DNA from: Heterocephalus glaber
Lineage: Eukaryota > Chordata > Mammalia > Rodentia > Bathyergidae
Reading direction: 5' to 3'
Length of the DNA stretch: 64,000 nucleotides
Assembly (NCBI RefSeq): GCF_000247695.1
Contig: NW_004624801.1
Location: 7,090,046-7,154,045 of the forward strand
A program made the translations under genes and the position numbers. Numbering within the stretch: the first letter of the stretch is position 1; each line of letters begins with the position of its first letter. The notes under the pieces were generated by a model, which searched no databases, was not told the origin of the DNA, and saw nothing but the letters and a program-made list of their open reading frames with translations. Below, piece by piece: positions 46,530 to 57,650 of the stretch.

Positions 46530-46607
46530 ACTTTTGTGTTGGGGATTGAACCCAGGCCTCTGGGAATGCTGGGCAGGTACTCCACCACTGAGCCACACCC
46601 CAGCCCA
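46530..46607 (-). repeat. ID SINE
   Basis: gtgttggggattgaacccag to actgagccacaccccagccc, a reverse classic ID. Confidence 0.82.
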
Positions 46608-46619
46608 TGCTCCTCAAGG

Positions 46620-46770
46620 TAGTATTAGGAGACAAACATTGCCCCATTGAATGGGTAAGAACACGGAGACACAGAGATTCAGTTATTTGCTCTGAGTCAC
46701 ACAGCGTATCAGTGGTGAGCAAGGTTCTGTGCTGGCTCAGAGCAGTGCACACCAGGCAGAGAGGATCAGA
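46620..46770 (-). repeat. MIR fragment
   Basis: aagaacacggagacacagag, attcagttatttgctctgag and tcacacagcgtatcagtggt is the reverse MIR core. Confidence 0.6.
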
Positions 46771-47328
46771 TTGGTTTAAGTGTCAAACAGCCTTCCGGAT
46801 TCCAGATCGAGATGAGGACCGTGAATGCTGGTGGTAGACAATGTAGGTGGCTATGGAGAGGGGCAGCAGTGAAGGCATTGGGCTGGAGTTGATGGGACCC
46901 GGGTGGAGGGATGGGCTTGCGGGGATGGAGAGGGAGAGACAGGATGGCCCCTGGTTTCCGGCTGTAATCACTGGAGTCTGGAGGTGCTATGTGCTCTAGG
47001 GGAGGTGGGGTGGCAGGCATGGGGGTGGGGTTCAGAGTTCAGCAGGGTGTGTCCAGTCCACACCGCCTCTCAGACATCCAGACTGGACCGGGGCAGCAGC
47101 TGGTGGACGGGCCAGCACTGTGGGGCCTTGGGACGCTCTGGCTAAGCTGTGATAGATTCCCGGAGGTTCGGGCTGGCCCTGGTGTGTGGATCTAGGCAGA
47201 GAAGGTGGCATCGCTGGCATGGAAAGCCCAGGGGAGGCTGATGTGAGTCACTGGCTCCGCAGTGCAGGGAGGAGCTGGCAGGGAGGCTGGGAGGGAACAG
47301 TCAGAGCCAGCAGGAGCCAAAGGAGACT

Positions 47329-47339
47329 GGGGGGGGGGG
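47329..47339 (+). repeat. Poly-G (G11) tract
   Basis: Eleven consecutive Gs. Confidence 0.85.
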
Positions 47340-47617
47340 AGGCTGGATGGCCAAGGCTCATTCCCTGTGGCTGGGGGTACAGTGACCCCTGTGCTTTTGC
47401 TCTTCGGGGGACTAGTTGCTTTGTCCAGTCAGATTGCCAACCCAGAGGTGCGTCTGAGCTTTATGCTACAGTGCAGGAGGCAAGGGTCACACGGTGAAAA
47501 GTGCCTGTCCTCAGGGGTGGGTGTTCAGGGAGCTCTCCACACACACTCCCCTACCTCCGAGAGCCCAGGGTACAGGGCATGCGTGTGCTTCTGAGCTTCT
47601 GTGAATGGGCCTCCCAG

Positions 47618-47695
47618 TCCTTATCCATCCACCCATCTATCCACGTCTGCCCACCTACGCTTCACTCATCCGTCCATCCATTTTACCCCATCCTC
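47618..47695 (+). repeat. Degenerate (ATCC)n repeat
   Basis: Repeated tccatccacccatctatcca-type units over about 75 bases, imperfect. Confidence 0.85.
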
Positions 47696-49354
47696 AACCT
47701 CGGAGATGATTTGAAGTTCCTGGGTTGTGCTCTTGAAAATTCATTACAAGCTTTCACGAGGCCTTCCTCTGACTTATCCCACTTGGTGGATGGGGTCCCC
47801 TTGGAGAGGAGGGGACTGGGGTGTCCTGGAACGAGGGTGTCTCGGACATGCAGGATTCTGAGCAGCTGCAAAGTTGAGACAGGCGGCCCTGCAGATCCCC
47901 AGGCTGCTGGTGACTCTAAGGCCCTGTGGCAGCTCCTTGAGCCCAGAGCTGGTGCTGCACGGGGGGAGCCTCTGGTTCAATCTTCTCCTTCCTTACAGGG
48001 TCCTTTAGCTGGGCTCCCACTCAGGGCCCATCGATGTGCCCCCTGCCTGCCCCCTGCCTCTTTCTGAAGTCTCTGGGGCATCTGGAAGCCCTGGGCAGCC
48101 TGAGCTGATGAGTTTGGAAGGGAATTGCTTGCTGGGTATCTTCGGGGGAAAGGTCCTTTCTACTCGGATCTGGCCCGGGGAGACTGCCCTGGCCTACAGA
48201 CCCTTGGCTACTTCTTGTTATTTCAGATGACTTCATAGGTTGGGGGACCCTTCCTGTGGGCTCTGGTGAACATCTGCTGACAGCCTGTTGATAGGAGAGG
48301 CCTGGGGAGAGGGAGGCCAGGCCCTGTCCCCCTCCCCTAAGGGGGACAACCCTGATAAGAGGAAATTCCACCCTGTGACAGATGGCCAGTTTAAAACCCA
48401 TCTGTGTGTCGGGGCAAGACGTGTCTTTCTCTTTTGTGACTTCACACACATCTGCCAAGAACTAACAGAATCTGTGGTCCTGTGGACACTTGAGCTGGGT
48501 GTGGGGGCTGGGGCTTGGGTTTGCTTTGGGGTGGCAGCTGCTGCCGCCACCAGAGGTTTGTTGGGGTGGGGGAGGATGGAGCACATTCCCAATCCTGCCC
48601 CTGAAGGATCCCAGGCAGGCCAGGGGGTGGATGAAACACAGTCAGTCCCCTGACACAGGAAACCAGGGGTCCTTCCTCCGTGACCTCACGGAGTGACGAG
48701 CAGTGACATTCTGCGAAGCTTTTGAGGAAGTGAAGCAGGAGGGCTTGCAGGTTGGAGCCTGCTCTGACCAAAGATTGATGTCTCAATAGGCCTTGGCTGG
48801 AGGGGGTGGGCTGCGAATGAGGGACAGAAGAGGGCCTCTTCAGGAGGGGCGGGCCCGGTGGGACCCGGTCCAGGTCTGACTTTGCCAACTGGGGCCAATT
48901 GAGACCGTGCTGGCAGAGGTGTGGGGCTCCTCGAGATTCCTTGAGCCAATAGAGGAGAGGGCTGGCAGGGAGAGGGAACCCCACCCCCACCTTTGGGGCG
49001 CCTTGGGCCCCTCAGTGAATGGGGACTAAGCTTCACAGTTGTGCCCCTTCCAGTCCTGCAGAGGGAAAGGGGTCAGGGGACATCTCAGCCCTTCCACGCC
49101 TTCACTTACAGCGCGGGAGGCAGCTCACACGGAAACCGCAGCCGTGCAGTTTTGTGTGAGCCCCTCCTGGAACCGGGGAAGAGCTCCATCTGGGAGAAAA
49201 ATGCAGCTTTCCATGACCGCAAATCCCTTCTCTGGAGAAGCAGAGGCCAAGGCATTGTGCTAGATTTCTAAGCAGAGTTTTAGGCAGGGAAGGCAAAGGC
49301 TCAGATTTCTGGCATCCCCCATTCTTAACCAGACTCCAAGGAAACATTTCCTGC

Positions 49355-49420
49355 CCTGAACAAAGTGTGAAGTGTAATTCGATTTGGAATTACTTATCAA
49401 ATTAGATGAGCCGGGTGCGC
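49355..49420. promoter_or_regulatory. AT-rich motif cluster, candidate enhancer core
   Basis: The sequence gaacaaagtgtgaagtgtaa (SOX-like aacaaag, T-box-like gtgtgaag) is followed by an inverted repeat gtaatt (49374-49379)...aattac (49388-49393) and by tatcaaattag. It is unlike the GC-rich flanks and not a known repeat. Function is inferred. Confidence 0.25.
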
Positions 49421-50804
49421 TTTGAAAATGTGGTCCCCCCACCCCCCGCCTGCACACATGTGCAAAATTCGACATTCATATTCAGTGTTTCCATCTTTAG
49501 ACGAGAACAGGAAGTCCCTCGTGACACTTGGCGGTCGGTGGCCTGGGTAGGTTAACGGGAACGGGACACAGCACATTGAAAAGCAGTGGAGAGGAAGAAA
49601 AGAGCCGCTTTCAACCCCCGCCCCCCACCGCGGCGTTCCTGTCTTCCCAGCCCGCTCCGTCTGCCAGCCTCCCCTTTGCCTGTTAGACTTACTTCCCCGG
49701 TTCTTTAACCGTGTAGTTGCCTCCACCCCTTCTCCAGCCATGGGACCCAGAACATCTTTTGTGTGTGTTGATCACAGTCTCCGGAAGGTAGTTCAGAAAA
49801 CCTGGTGAAATCCCAACCTCTCTTTGTACCAAGTCATTGTTAAAAATTGGGATCCGTAGACCGAGGGTTCCTTTGGTTCCCCCAGATTATCCAAATATAT
49901 CTCTATGTGCCTGTCTTCCTGTCGACTCTCCTGGGAGAATCCTCACCCTTGGTGTCCTTCTAAGAGATATGCCACCCAGAAGCCCAGGGCCCCTGAGCCA
50001 CACTGTGACTTCCTGCGTGGGAGGAGCCCCACACGTCTGTCCTGATGGCTTGGCTGATACCATGGCAATATGTGAATCTCATGTTCCTGTATGCCACTGC
50101 TCTTCTCTCAGCCTGTAAAGCCATCGTTTTGTTTACGGCTCGATAAAGATTGGTCTGATGTGTCAGTGTTGGGGTCCTGGTCTACAAGGACCCCAGGACC
50201 ATTTTCTTCGTTCACTGTTCATGGCTGTTTCTTCAGCATCTGTTTCCTGGCAGCTCCTTCCTCTATACTTGTATCTCTTTCCTTGTCACTTTCTTTTATT
50301 TCCTGAGCTGGCTCATAGCAGCCTTTCTCGCCACCCACTCGTCATACCACAAGCAGGGAGACATCCTTGCTGTCTCTGTGGGTTTGTCAGCTCCACCTGG
50401 GCAGCCTCCGGGAGGTGGAGTTTGCATTGAGGATGGACATCTGGGAGCCCTGGCAGGTGTCCCAGGGCTGCGTGGCCTCCTCCTTTTGGTGGTGTTTGCC
50501 TCAGCCAGAGAGCTGCAGGGGATCATGAAGGGCCCTGGAATTAGGGACCCTGCACTGGGGCCAGTGCTGGTGACAAAGAGACTGGCCCGCCCTTTTTAAA
50601 GACTGGAAATCCAAATGCCAGTGTCCTGGAGAGGCCTAGGAAAAGCCCTGCTAACTCTCGGGCTCTTTGGTCTCTGCCTCCTACCGCCTGGGGTCAGCAG
50701 CTCAGGGAAGGGCTGGGGCTGAGGTCTGGGGCTAGCTCCCTGCACCTGTCCAAGGCAACTTCTGGGCCTTGGCTTTGAGAACAGTGTGGCACTCAAGGAT
50801 CGGG

Positions 50805-50965
50805 CCTGTGGAGTCACATTCCTGGCTGGCTTCAGTTCCTGCCTCTGCCACTTATGAGTTCGGTGACACTGATAAGGAAGAAAAGCTCAGTGAGACTCTG
50901 TTGCCTGTCTGTGAAATGGGTCGATAATGTACCCAGGTGCCCCATGAGGCCGTGTAGGCCTCCTT
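50805..50965 (+). repeat. MIR element
   Basis: ggagtcacattcctggctgg, cctctgccacttatgagttc, ctgttgcctgtctgtgaaat and gataatgtacccaggtgccc follow the MIR consensus. Confidence 0.8.
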
Positions 50966-52439
50966 TAGACCAGCGTCTGGCCGGGAGGGAGCCCGGGGTG
51001 TGCTGGCTGCAGCAATGTGCTCCGCCCTTCATTGGTTTGTTTGTTCAGCAGACTTCTGCTGGGACCTACCGTGTGCACAGAACCTGGCTGAACAGAGCTG
51101 AGCTCCAGGAATGGGCATGTGGGAGACATGGTTGGAGGAACCACACACGCCTTTCATCACTTACGGGGCAGGGCACGGTGAGGGTGAACAGACTGGACTC
51201 TTCCAGGGTTTATTGGGGACTCAAGGGTCTTTGCAGGACCCAGAGAGGTAGGAGAGAGGAAAGGAGCAGCTCTGGGCACTAGCCTACCCCTCCCGCACTG
51301 GGGACTCAGTTTGAAGTTTGCAGGGGACAGGGAGCATCTGATGTTTATGGGGCGTGGTATCCCAGCCATGGCTCAGGTGCTGCTGGGGCGCCTGCTGGTG
51401 GCTGTAGAGCTGCAGGTGGAGGTGATGTCCCTGGACCTGCAGCTGTGGGCCCACGTGCATCCGTGGTGACTGCGGGACTGTGCTGGTGGCCTCGAAGGTG
51501 GCCATGGACTGGATGGCCTTGCTTTCTGCTTGGCCTGGAGGGCTGCGATTGAGCAGAGCATGTAAAGGCGATCTCGTTGCCATAGTGGGTTTTAAGAAGC
51601 GGACATGGGTGGTGTTGGGGTGAGATCAGGGGCATGACTTTGACCTTGCCTGAAGAGCTCTGTCCTGGGGTGCAGGCCCAGCAGAGGCACGGCCACCGCA
51701 TGGGCGGCCCCTGGAGCTGGGAGTGAGGCCGTTGCTCAGCGAGCGGGAGTGTATGGACGAGGACAGATTGTGCGGATGCTCCTGGGATAGAGTAGTGTGG
51801 CTGCAGGGAAGGCAGGGGTGTGGTTTCCAGGCCGCTGTGCCGAGCCGAGAGCCCAGCAAGCCAAGGTTGGCCCGGTGATGAGGCGTGGCCGCCCCAGTAG
51901 CTGCTTGCTCTCTGGGCGCTATCTCCCAGGCATGCGGCCTCCTGCCCTGACCCAGCAAGCCATGGATGGCGATCCTGATCCGATTCTGTCACACTCTAGA
52001 CGCTGAGGTTGGGAGAGAATTTGGCACCGTGCAGAAGCCTGCAGATGGTGCTGGCCTGGGACTTCGAGGGCACAGCCCCTCTTCTTCCCGGTTGGACCCA
52101 GAGTTGGGCAGAGGAGGGAGAAAAGGCAGCACAGCAGGTGCTGGGGGTGTGGGGGAGTGGCAGATGGACCTAGGTTTGAAATGGGAACCCACAGAGGCAT
52201 TGTCAGTCTCCCACAGCACCTCCAGCTGGTTGCCACCCCCAGAAACACCCTTGCTGGGAGATAACTGCCTGGCGCTGCATCCTCGGGATGCCCTGGGCGT
52301 GGGCATCTGGCTCTAGCTGTCCTCCGCGCACACTGTACAGCGCCTGTCGTGACCCAGGGCCCAGCTCTGCTAGAAATGTGTGCCAGCCTGCTTCCTCCCT
52401 TCCCTCCTGGCTTCCCCCGTTCAGAGTGTAGTGTTAGGT

Positions 52440-52748
52440 GGCATTTATTCAAAGTTGTGGAACAATCTTCTGGGTCTAACTCCAGAACACTTTCATCACC
52501 CTAAAGAGAGATTCCACACTCATTAGTCTCCCCTCTCCCTCAGCCCCTACAAACATGGAATTGCTTTCTGTCTCTGGATTAGTCAGTTCTGTGCTCTTCA
52601 TATCCTTGGGCTCACACGCTCCGTGGCCTTCTGTGCCTGGCTTCTTTCACTTGGCACTCTGAAAGTGTGCCTGTGTCACACCGTGAGTCAGGGCTTTGTG
52701 TCTTTTTATAGTTGAACGAGGTTCCACTGCATGGATGACCACATTTTG
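52440..52748 (-). repeat. L1 3'-end fragment (antisense)
   Basis: ccagaacactttcatcaccc, ggaattgctttctgtctctg, ctggcttctttcacttggca and aacgaggttccactgcatgg are in antisense L1 order. Confidence 0.78.
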
Positions 52749-52753
52749 TTGTT

Positions 52754-52777
52754 CTGTGTGTGTGTGTGTGTGTGTGC
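52754..52777 (+). repeat. (TG)n microsatellite
   Basis: About eleven TG units at the edge of the L1 fragment. Confidence 0.92.
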
Positions 52778-52807
52778 ATGCACAAGGTGGAGGGCTTTTA
52801 AAAAGAT

Positions 52808-52892
52808 ACTTTTTTTTTGGTACCTGGGATCGAACTCAGGACCTTGCGCTTGTAAGCCAGGTAGCGGCACCACTGAGCTAAATCCCAGGCCC
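52808..52892 (-). repeat. ID-like SINE
   Basis: T9-run, then ggtacctgggatcgaactca to actgagctaaatcccaggcc, full length. Confidence 0.87.
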
Positions 52893-53319
52893 AAGTAGAC
52901 ACTTACTGAGTAGCTGCTTTGCACTCCTCACTGGGCTAGGACTTGGGGTACCCTTAAGCAGGCCACAGCCTTGGGCTCCAAAGAGTTTGGTGTGGGGTCA
53001 GAAATGCATGGCTGTTCCCCAGGCACAGAGCTACACTTAGTGGGGAGCATGAACGTGAATCAGGTATCACAGAAGCAGCTGTGAAATTTCAGGATTGACA
53101 AACTCAGGGAAGGGTTCCTGTCGGCTGGTCTCCTTCCAATGGAGCTTCGAGGGAAGGGGAGAAAATCACTCTGTGGATCCAGTTTCTCCGCCTGTGAAAA
53201 GCAGGTTGGACTAGAATTTGGCACGTGTAATATTTAAACTTGATCAAATTGAAATAAAAATTCAGTTCCTCACTTGGACCAGCTCAGTTTCCAGTGCTCC
53301 AAAGTCACTCACGAGCATG

Positions 53320-53750
53320 CCTGTGGCAGTTCCTCAAAAATAAAATGACAGCTGCTGTGTTCGCCAGCAACTCACTTCTGGGTGTGTCCTACAGACTCAA
53401 AAGCAGCCCCGGAGCGGTTAGCAGAGTGCACTTGGAGTGGTTCTCCTTAGGTTGGAGCAGCCTGCGTCTGTGACAGATGAGCGGATAGATGTGATGGTGT
53501 GTGCATTCCAGGCGTGTAACTCAGCCATACAAAGGGAATTTCAGCACGTTTGCCACAGTGAAGATGAAGCTCAAGGACGTGATGTGCTGGTTCCACACGA
53601 CAGATGCTCTGTGATTCACTTTTTTTTTTTGGTAACCGGGATCGAACTTGGGTCCTTGTGCTTGCGCTGCAGGTGGTGAAACCACTGAGCTAAATCCCCG
53701 ACCCTGTGATTCACTTTTTACTCCAGTTCGGGACTCCGATTCAGAGAGGT
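53320..53750 (+). repeat. L1 3'-end fragment (sense), split by an ID SINE
   Basis: tcaaaaataaaatgacagct, aactcacttctgggtgtgtc, ggttggagcagcctgcgtct, cagccatacaaagggaattt and gtgctggttccacacgacag follow sense L1 order. It is the only sense-oriented L1 piece here. Confidence 0.7.
53625..53703 (-). repeat. ID-like SINE with 16-bp target-site duplication
   Basis: The reverse body ggtaaccgggatcgaacttg to gagctaaatccccgaccc is bounded by perfect ctgtgattcacttttt at 53609-53624 and 53704-53719. It is a complete young insertion into L1. Confidence 0.92.
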
Positions 53751-53896
53751 AAACAGTAGGGCGGGGTCTCCCAAGGCTTTGAAAACGGGCGTTAGTTAGC
53801 AGGGGCGGAGTTGCAGTGTTTCAAGCTGAGTCCTGGAGGCAGGTTGCCCAACAAAGAGTGTTCTCCACACAACTGGACCGTGCACGGACTGATGGT

Positions 53897-53959
53897 TAAA
53901 ATGGTACATTATCGCATCTCGGCCTTTTGGCTAAGATCAAGTGTAAAATGGTACATTAT
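53897..53959. repeat. 16-bp target-site duplication flanking the U2 copy
   Basis: Two perfect copies of taaaatggtacattat lie at 53897-53912 and 53944-53959. They fix the exact insertion and show that it is recent enough for no base to have changed in either copy. Confidence 0.9.
53911..53944 (+). pseudogene. RNU2 pseudogene: 3'-truncated, tailless U2 snRNA retropseudogene
   Basis: The 34 bases atcgcatctcggccttttgg and ctaagatcaagtgt match the 5' end of U2 snRNA with one mismatch (base 6, A for U). The copy stops just as the branch-point-recognition element GUAGUA begins. It is bounded by a direct repeat taaaatggtacattat at 53897-53912 and 53944-53959, 16 bases and perfect, sharing one or two bases with the insert at each end. 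There is no poly-A tail. The structure is that of short class III snRNA pseudogenes inserted by L1-type target-primed reverse transcription. It cannot make a functional U2: the branch-site region, Sm site and 3' stem-loops are missing. Confidence 0.88.
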
Positions 53960-54972
53960 ATCGGGACTCTCAAGGTCACAGGTGGCCAGCGGCCAGGCCA
54001 GGTCCACCAGCCCAGGTGAGGGAGGAAGTGGCTCTGCTATCCCTCGCCTCAGCTCCAGCTCCCGAGGGCCCGGAAAGGCCCCTGGTGGCTTCCCATAGAG
54101 AGCAAGGGTTCAGTTCACGCACGTCTGTGGGTGAGGGTCCCCGCTTTTCCGGTGGGCTCCTGAAGGCAGCTCCAGAGCTCATCACCTGGCCAGGTAGGAG
54201 GCAGAGCAGCTCCTACAGTGACACCTCCCCCAGGAGCGGCTGGTGGCTCGGAAACTTCCCCAGTGAACGAGAAAAATGGGCACGTCTGTGTTTTTATTGT
54301 TATTTCTCAAGCAGGGCTCTCAGTGGGCAGGAAGTTTGGTTTGGTTTGAGTTTCTGCGCTGAGCGCTGGTGCCTGTGGTGGGGCCCAGCTGGAGGCCGGA
54401 GGACCCTTCCTCTCCCGGCAGGCAGTGAGAGTTCAGGGGGCAGCTCTGCCCCCTGGGGGGGAGGGGGCGAGATGCAGAGGGAGGAGTATGGGGTGGGGAG
54501 GAGCTGGCCCAGGCCCGGCCCAAGAAGAATGGCTCCTAGACGCACAGACAGATGGAAGCAATTTTCAGTCACGTGGCTGAGAGCTACACGCTGCCTGAGA
54601 GGCAGGCCCCGTGGCAGGCCCCTTGTTGTCCGTCTCCAGGAAGCGCCCCAAGCCACAGGTTCTGGGGCAGATGCAGCACAATGTCTTTGTTTATTTGAAG
54701 TGCTGGGAGCCTGGAGAATATTTCGGAGCAGGACAGAAGCCCCTGTCCTGAAGTCTCCCAGGACTGGCCTGGACGGGACGGGCAGCCTGGCGCCGGGGCC
54801 GAGAGGATCTGCCTTTTGTTACCGATGCTGTTTGGGATTGGAGATTTGTGACCCCTTGGCAATTCCTGGCATTGTTCTGTGCATGCCGTTGGCTCATTCC
54901 TTCCCCAGTCCCCAGAACTAAGAGAGTACGGTCTGGAGAGGCTGAGAGGCAGGGGAACAACTGATGAGGAGG

Positions 54973-54983
54973 CCCCCCCCCCC
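54973..54983 (+). repeat. Poly-C (C11) tract
   Basis: Eleven consecutive Cs. Confidence 0.85.
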
Positions 54984-55059
54984 AGAACTGACTGTAAGTC
55001 ATCTCTGTCCCTTCATCTGCCCCCCACTCGGCCTGAGGAGGGCTTGGAGAGGAGATGCT

Positions 55060-55127
55060 GGAGTCGCTCGGGACGCGGGGGCTCAGCCCAGTGGGTCATG
55101 TGGAGTCGGGCACTTCCCCCGGAAGTG
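55060..55127 (+). promoter_or_regulatory. SEPTIN9: Candidate ETS-driven promoter/first exon 1 kb before the 192-bp exon
   Basis: A small CpG-rich patch (cgctcgggacgcgggggc) leads to cacttcccccggaagtg at 55111-55127. This is two ETS sites head to head, almost a perfect palindrome. The next bases are gtaagcc, a strong donor at 55128. Joined to 56172 this would act as 5' UTR: the ATG at 55099 is out of frame with the septin frame after splicing, so translation would start at 56204. The closeness to the first shared coding exon makes a short-isoform promoter plausible but unproven. Confidence 0.3.
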
Positions 55128-56171
55128 GTAAGCCCTGAGCCTGGAAGCTCCCCCTCCTGCTGCTGCACAGGCAAGGTCAGGTTGTTAGGAGCCCATGGCC
55201 GGGGCTGGCACGCTTGGGAAGGCAGCTCACTGGCCCTGGTGGTGGGGTTGTGCTCACCACCTTGGGGATCTGCCCCTCCATGCTTACTGGTGGGTGCCCT
55301 GGGGGAGGAAGATGAATTCTAGTCCCCCTGCTGTCCCTCCCAGGGCCTGGGGGAATTGGCCTGAGGGGTGAGTAGTCTCTCGCTTTGAGCTCAGAATGTA
55401 CCTGGAAGCGGAACAGCCAGGGCAGCTCTGGGCAGTGGGGGCAGAAGGTGTGGCCACCCCCATGGTAGGGTGCTTGGTGTCTCCACACCTATGGATGTTC
55501 CAGCTGGTGTGGACAGGGCTGTGGAATGTGCACTGCACCGACCCCTGGGGCCGTGCAGACCCTGCATGGTCTCCTGCGGTCGGGCAGAAGCTTGTGTTTA
55601 TATCCGGTTTGGTCTCATTGCCTGTCTGCAGACCTGAAGACACGTAGGCTTTGCCTGTAGGAGGGACCCACGGGGTGGGATGGTGCCAGGACCAGTCCAG
55701 GGCACACCCCAGCCTGCCCTGTCTCGGAGCCCCGCCCCGGGGCTGTGCCCGGAAACAGATGCCTCCACTAGGACAGGAGGGGCGAAGCAGCCTGGTGCCT
55801 CCTTGAGAAGGCAGAGCCTGTCCCTCCTGCTGGACCACGAGGGAGCCTGAGGCTCTGGGACAAAGCCCCAGCTGCAGCTTCTCTGAGCCTGGGGGTTGGG
55901 GGTGGGGATGCAGAGGCCCGGGCAAGGTGAGACTGAGCGCTCACCCTGGGGGAGGCGCGGCTTACTGAGTGAGGCTGAGTCTTGGAGCTGGGGCAGAGTG
56001 TGGCTTCAGGGCAGTGGCCTGTTGGATGTCGCCATGGTGAGTGGCTTCCATCAGCTGCCTTCTGCAGAGGTCTTGTGGCAAACTGATAACCCGTGCCTTG
56101 GCTCCCCCATCTCAGAATGGACCGATGGCCGGACCCTGTCTTACTCCAACACCTCTGCTCTTCCTCCCCAG

Positions 56172-56363
56172 CCACCGAGGCGGCTCCTGGCTGTGTGGGC
56201 AACATGGCTGACACCCCCAGAGACGCCATGCTCAAGCCGGCACCCGTGTCACGGAATGAGAAGGCCCCTGCGGACTTTGGCTACGTGGGGATCGACTCCA
56301 TCCTGGAGCAGATGCGCAGGAAGGCCATGAAGCAGGGCTTCGAGTTCAACATCATGGTGGTTG
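56172..56363 (+). CDS. SEPTIN9: SEPTIN9 coding exon 1 of 7 in window (N-terminal tail, polybasic helix, start of GTPase domain)
   Basis: The exon is 192 bp. It begins after a pyrimidine-rich acceptor ending in cag at 56171 and ends before the donor gtgagt at 56364. It enters in phase 1, taking one base from the upstream exon, and reads TEAAPGCVGN and then MADTPRDAML from the ATG at 56204. That ATG is the start of the known 422-residue short isoform in human, so the exon is both internal coding sequence for long isoforms and the first coding exon of short ones. In short-isoform numbering it carries residues 1-53, including the alpha-0 polybasic stretch around RRKAMK (38-43) that contacts phospholipid and the neighbouring subunit. 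It ends in strand beta-1, FNIMVV. The last base is the first base of the P-loop glycine. Residues differ from human at a few sites in the variable tail only. Confidence 0.96.
56204..56206 (+). promoter_or_regulatory. SEPTIN9: Start codon of SEPT9 short isoform (MADTPRD)
   Basis: The sequence is caacATGg, in the frame of the septin domain. In human the 422-residue isoform initiates at the matching methionine, whichever non-coding 5' exon is used. The context has C at -1, A at -2 and A at -3 (aac), and G at +4, which is a strong vertebrate initiation context. Use in this species is inferred from conservation. Confidence 0.75.
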
Positions 56364-57589
56364 GTGAGTCCCCCACACCCACCCCATGCCAGACCCACAC
56401 AGGGCACCAGTCTTGGCCCAGCCACAAGGGCCTGTCACAGATGCTCCTGGGCTCAGTTTTCCCTTCTGTACTGTGGGTGATGGCCTGGGCCTGAAGGATG
56501 GATTGCAAGTGTCATATTGTGCCTGGGGCCAGGGGAATCTGCAGCTCCCACGGACTCCCCCAGAGATAATGGTGAGCAGGGCTACCTGGTCACCCCATGG
56601 CCAGTGACACCCACCTTGTGCTTTACATCTCTGCTGAGTGACCCCTTCAATGTCACATTGAAGAACTGGATGTCACGGGGTGGGGGGATCATTGCCCAGT
56701 GTGCCCCAGGCAGGCTTCATGGCTGGGCAGACTTGCAGCAGGTAGTCTCCTGTCTCTGAAGCCCTTTGGACCCAGTGGGGTCCTCACCCTGACCCTGTGA
56801 AGGGGTCCCCCTTTCTCAGGAGGAAACAAGTTGCTGATTGCAGGCTCAGAACAGGGCAATGGAGTCTGGGCCAGTGCCCTGCAGGCTCAAGCCCCACCCA
56901 CGGGCCAGTCTGGTGGGGGACACCCACTGCAGGGGTCTGAGGACTCCCAGTCCAAGCACGTCCCCCCTGCCTCTGCTCCCACTGGGCCCAGCCCTCTGGG
57001 GTCCTGGTGTCTTCTCCTTGCTCCGTGTGGCCTCCCTGGCCCCACTGTGCTCCCTCGGGGACTCCCACTGTTCTGTGCCAGTTGGGCAGGCACCTGCTTG
57101 GGCAGAGGCCTGGGCCAGAGGCTGGAGAGAGAGTTGGGGAGCACCAGGCAGCAACTAGGCTTCAACTCAGCTCTGCAGGGTGGCCCTGCCTCCTGCTCTT
57201 GAGACGCCCGAGAGAGGCCTGGGCTCTCTGGTCCTGTCTGTGACGCAGGCCTCCTTCAGCGCTGTGGCTGAGGAGAGGGGAGTGGCTGCACTGCCTTCAC
57301 CCTGTAGCCTGGCCTTGACCTCCAGGAGGGCACCCAGGGGCCACCTCCCCGTCTGAGATCACCTGGGCCCAGCTGTCCCTCCTGGGCTCACCCTTGGGAT
57401 GCTGCGTGCAGAGCAAGACGTCTCGTAACCCGAGAGCTCTCAGCAGGTCAGGTGCTGCCCACAGGGCCATGGTGTCTGCTCCGGCCCTCCCACCTGGCTA
57501 CTGCAGCGCCCAGTCCACAAGAGCGGGGAGGGCAGCGCCTGTGTGGGGTCCACAGTCCCGCGGGAGAGTCCCCCTTCCTCCCACTTCCT

Positions 57590-57650
57590 TTCTCCCTTGT
57601 CTGCCTCCCCTGTGTGAGCCTCAGTTTCCTCACGAAATGATCTAATGCCG
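57590..57650 (+). repeat. MIR scrap
   Basis: gtgagcctcagtttcctcac then gaaatgatctaatgc resembles the MIR 3' half. It is short and uncertain. Confidence 0.35.

Larger units (their letters stand above)
44266..52439. other. Intron stretch, mostly unique
   Basis: About 8 kb with one ID, two MIRs and an (ATCC)n tract. The AT-rich cluster at 49355-49420 is listed separately. No exon or RNA gene is recognised. Confidence 0.5.
1..56171 (+). other. SEPTIN9: SEPTIN9 long intron (3' part or whole)
   Basis: No exon encoding the basic septin 9 N-terminus (for example the ALKRSFEVEE region) is present upstream of 56172. The first 56 kb is therefore intronic for the long isoforms. In human the corresponding intron is tens of kilobases long and contains alternative 5' exons for short isoforms, which agrees with the candidate promoters listed separately. 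Repeats, simple sequences and regulatory candidates inside it are given as individual entries. Confidence 0.88.
53960..56171. other. 3' end of the long intron before the first shared coding exon
   Basis: GC-rich and without recognised SINEs. It holds the ETS/donor block at 55060-55127 and ends in the acceptor of the 192-bp exon. The 301-codon frame at 54016-54921 shows no domain. Confidence 0.5.

Noticed and set aside
54016..54921. 301-codon plus-strand ORF
   Set aside because: It has no recognisable domain, no splice logic linking it to SEPT9 in frame, and low-complexity GC-driven composition.
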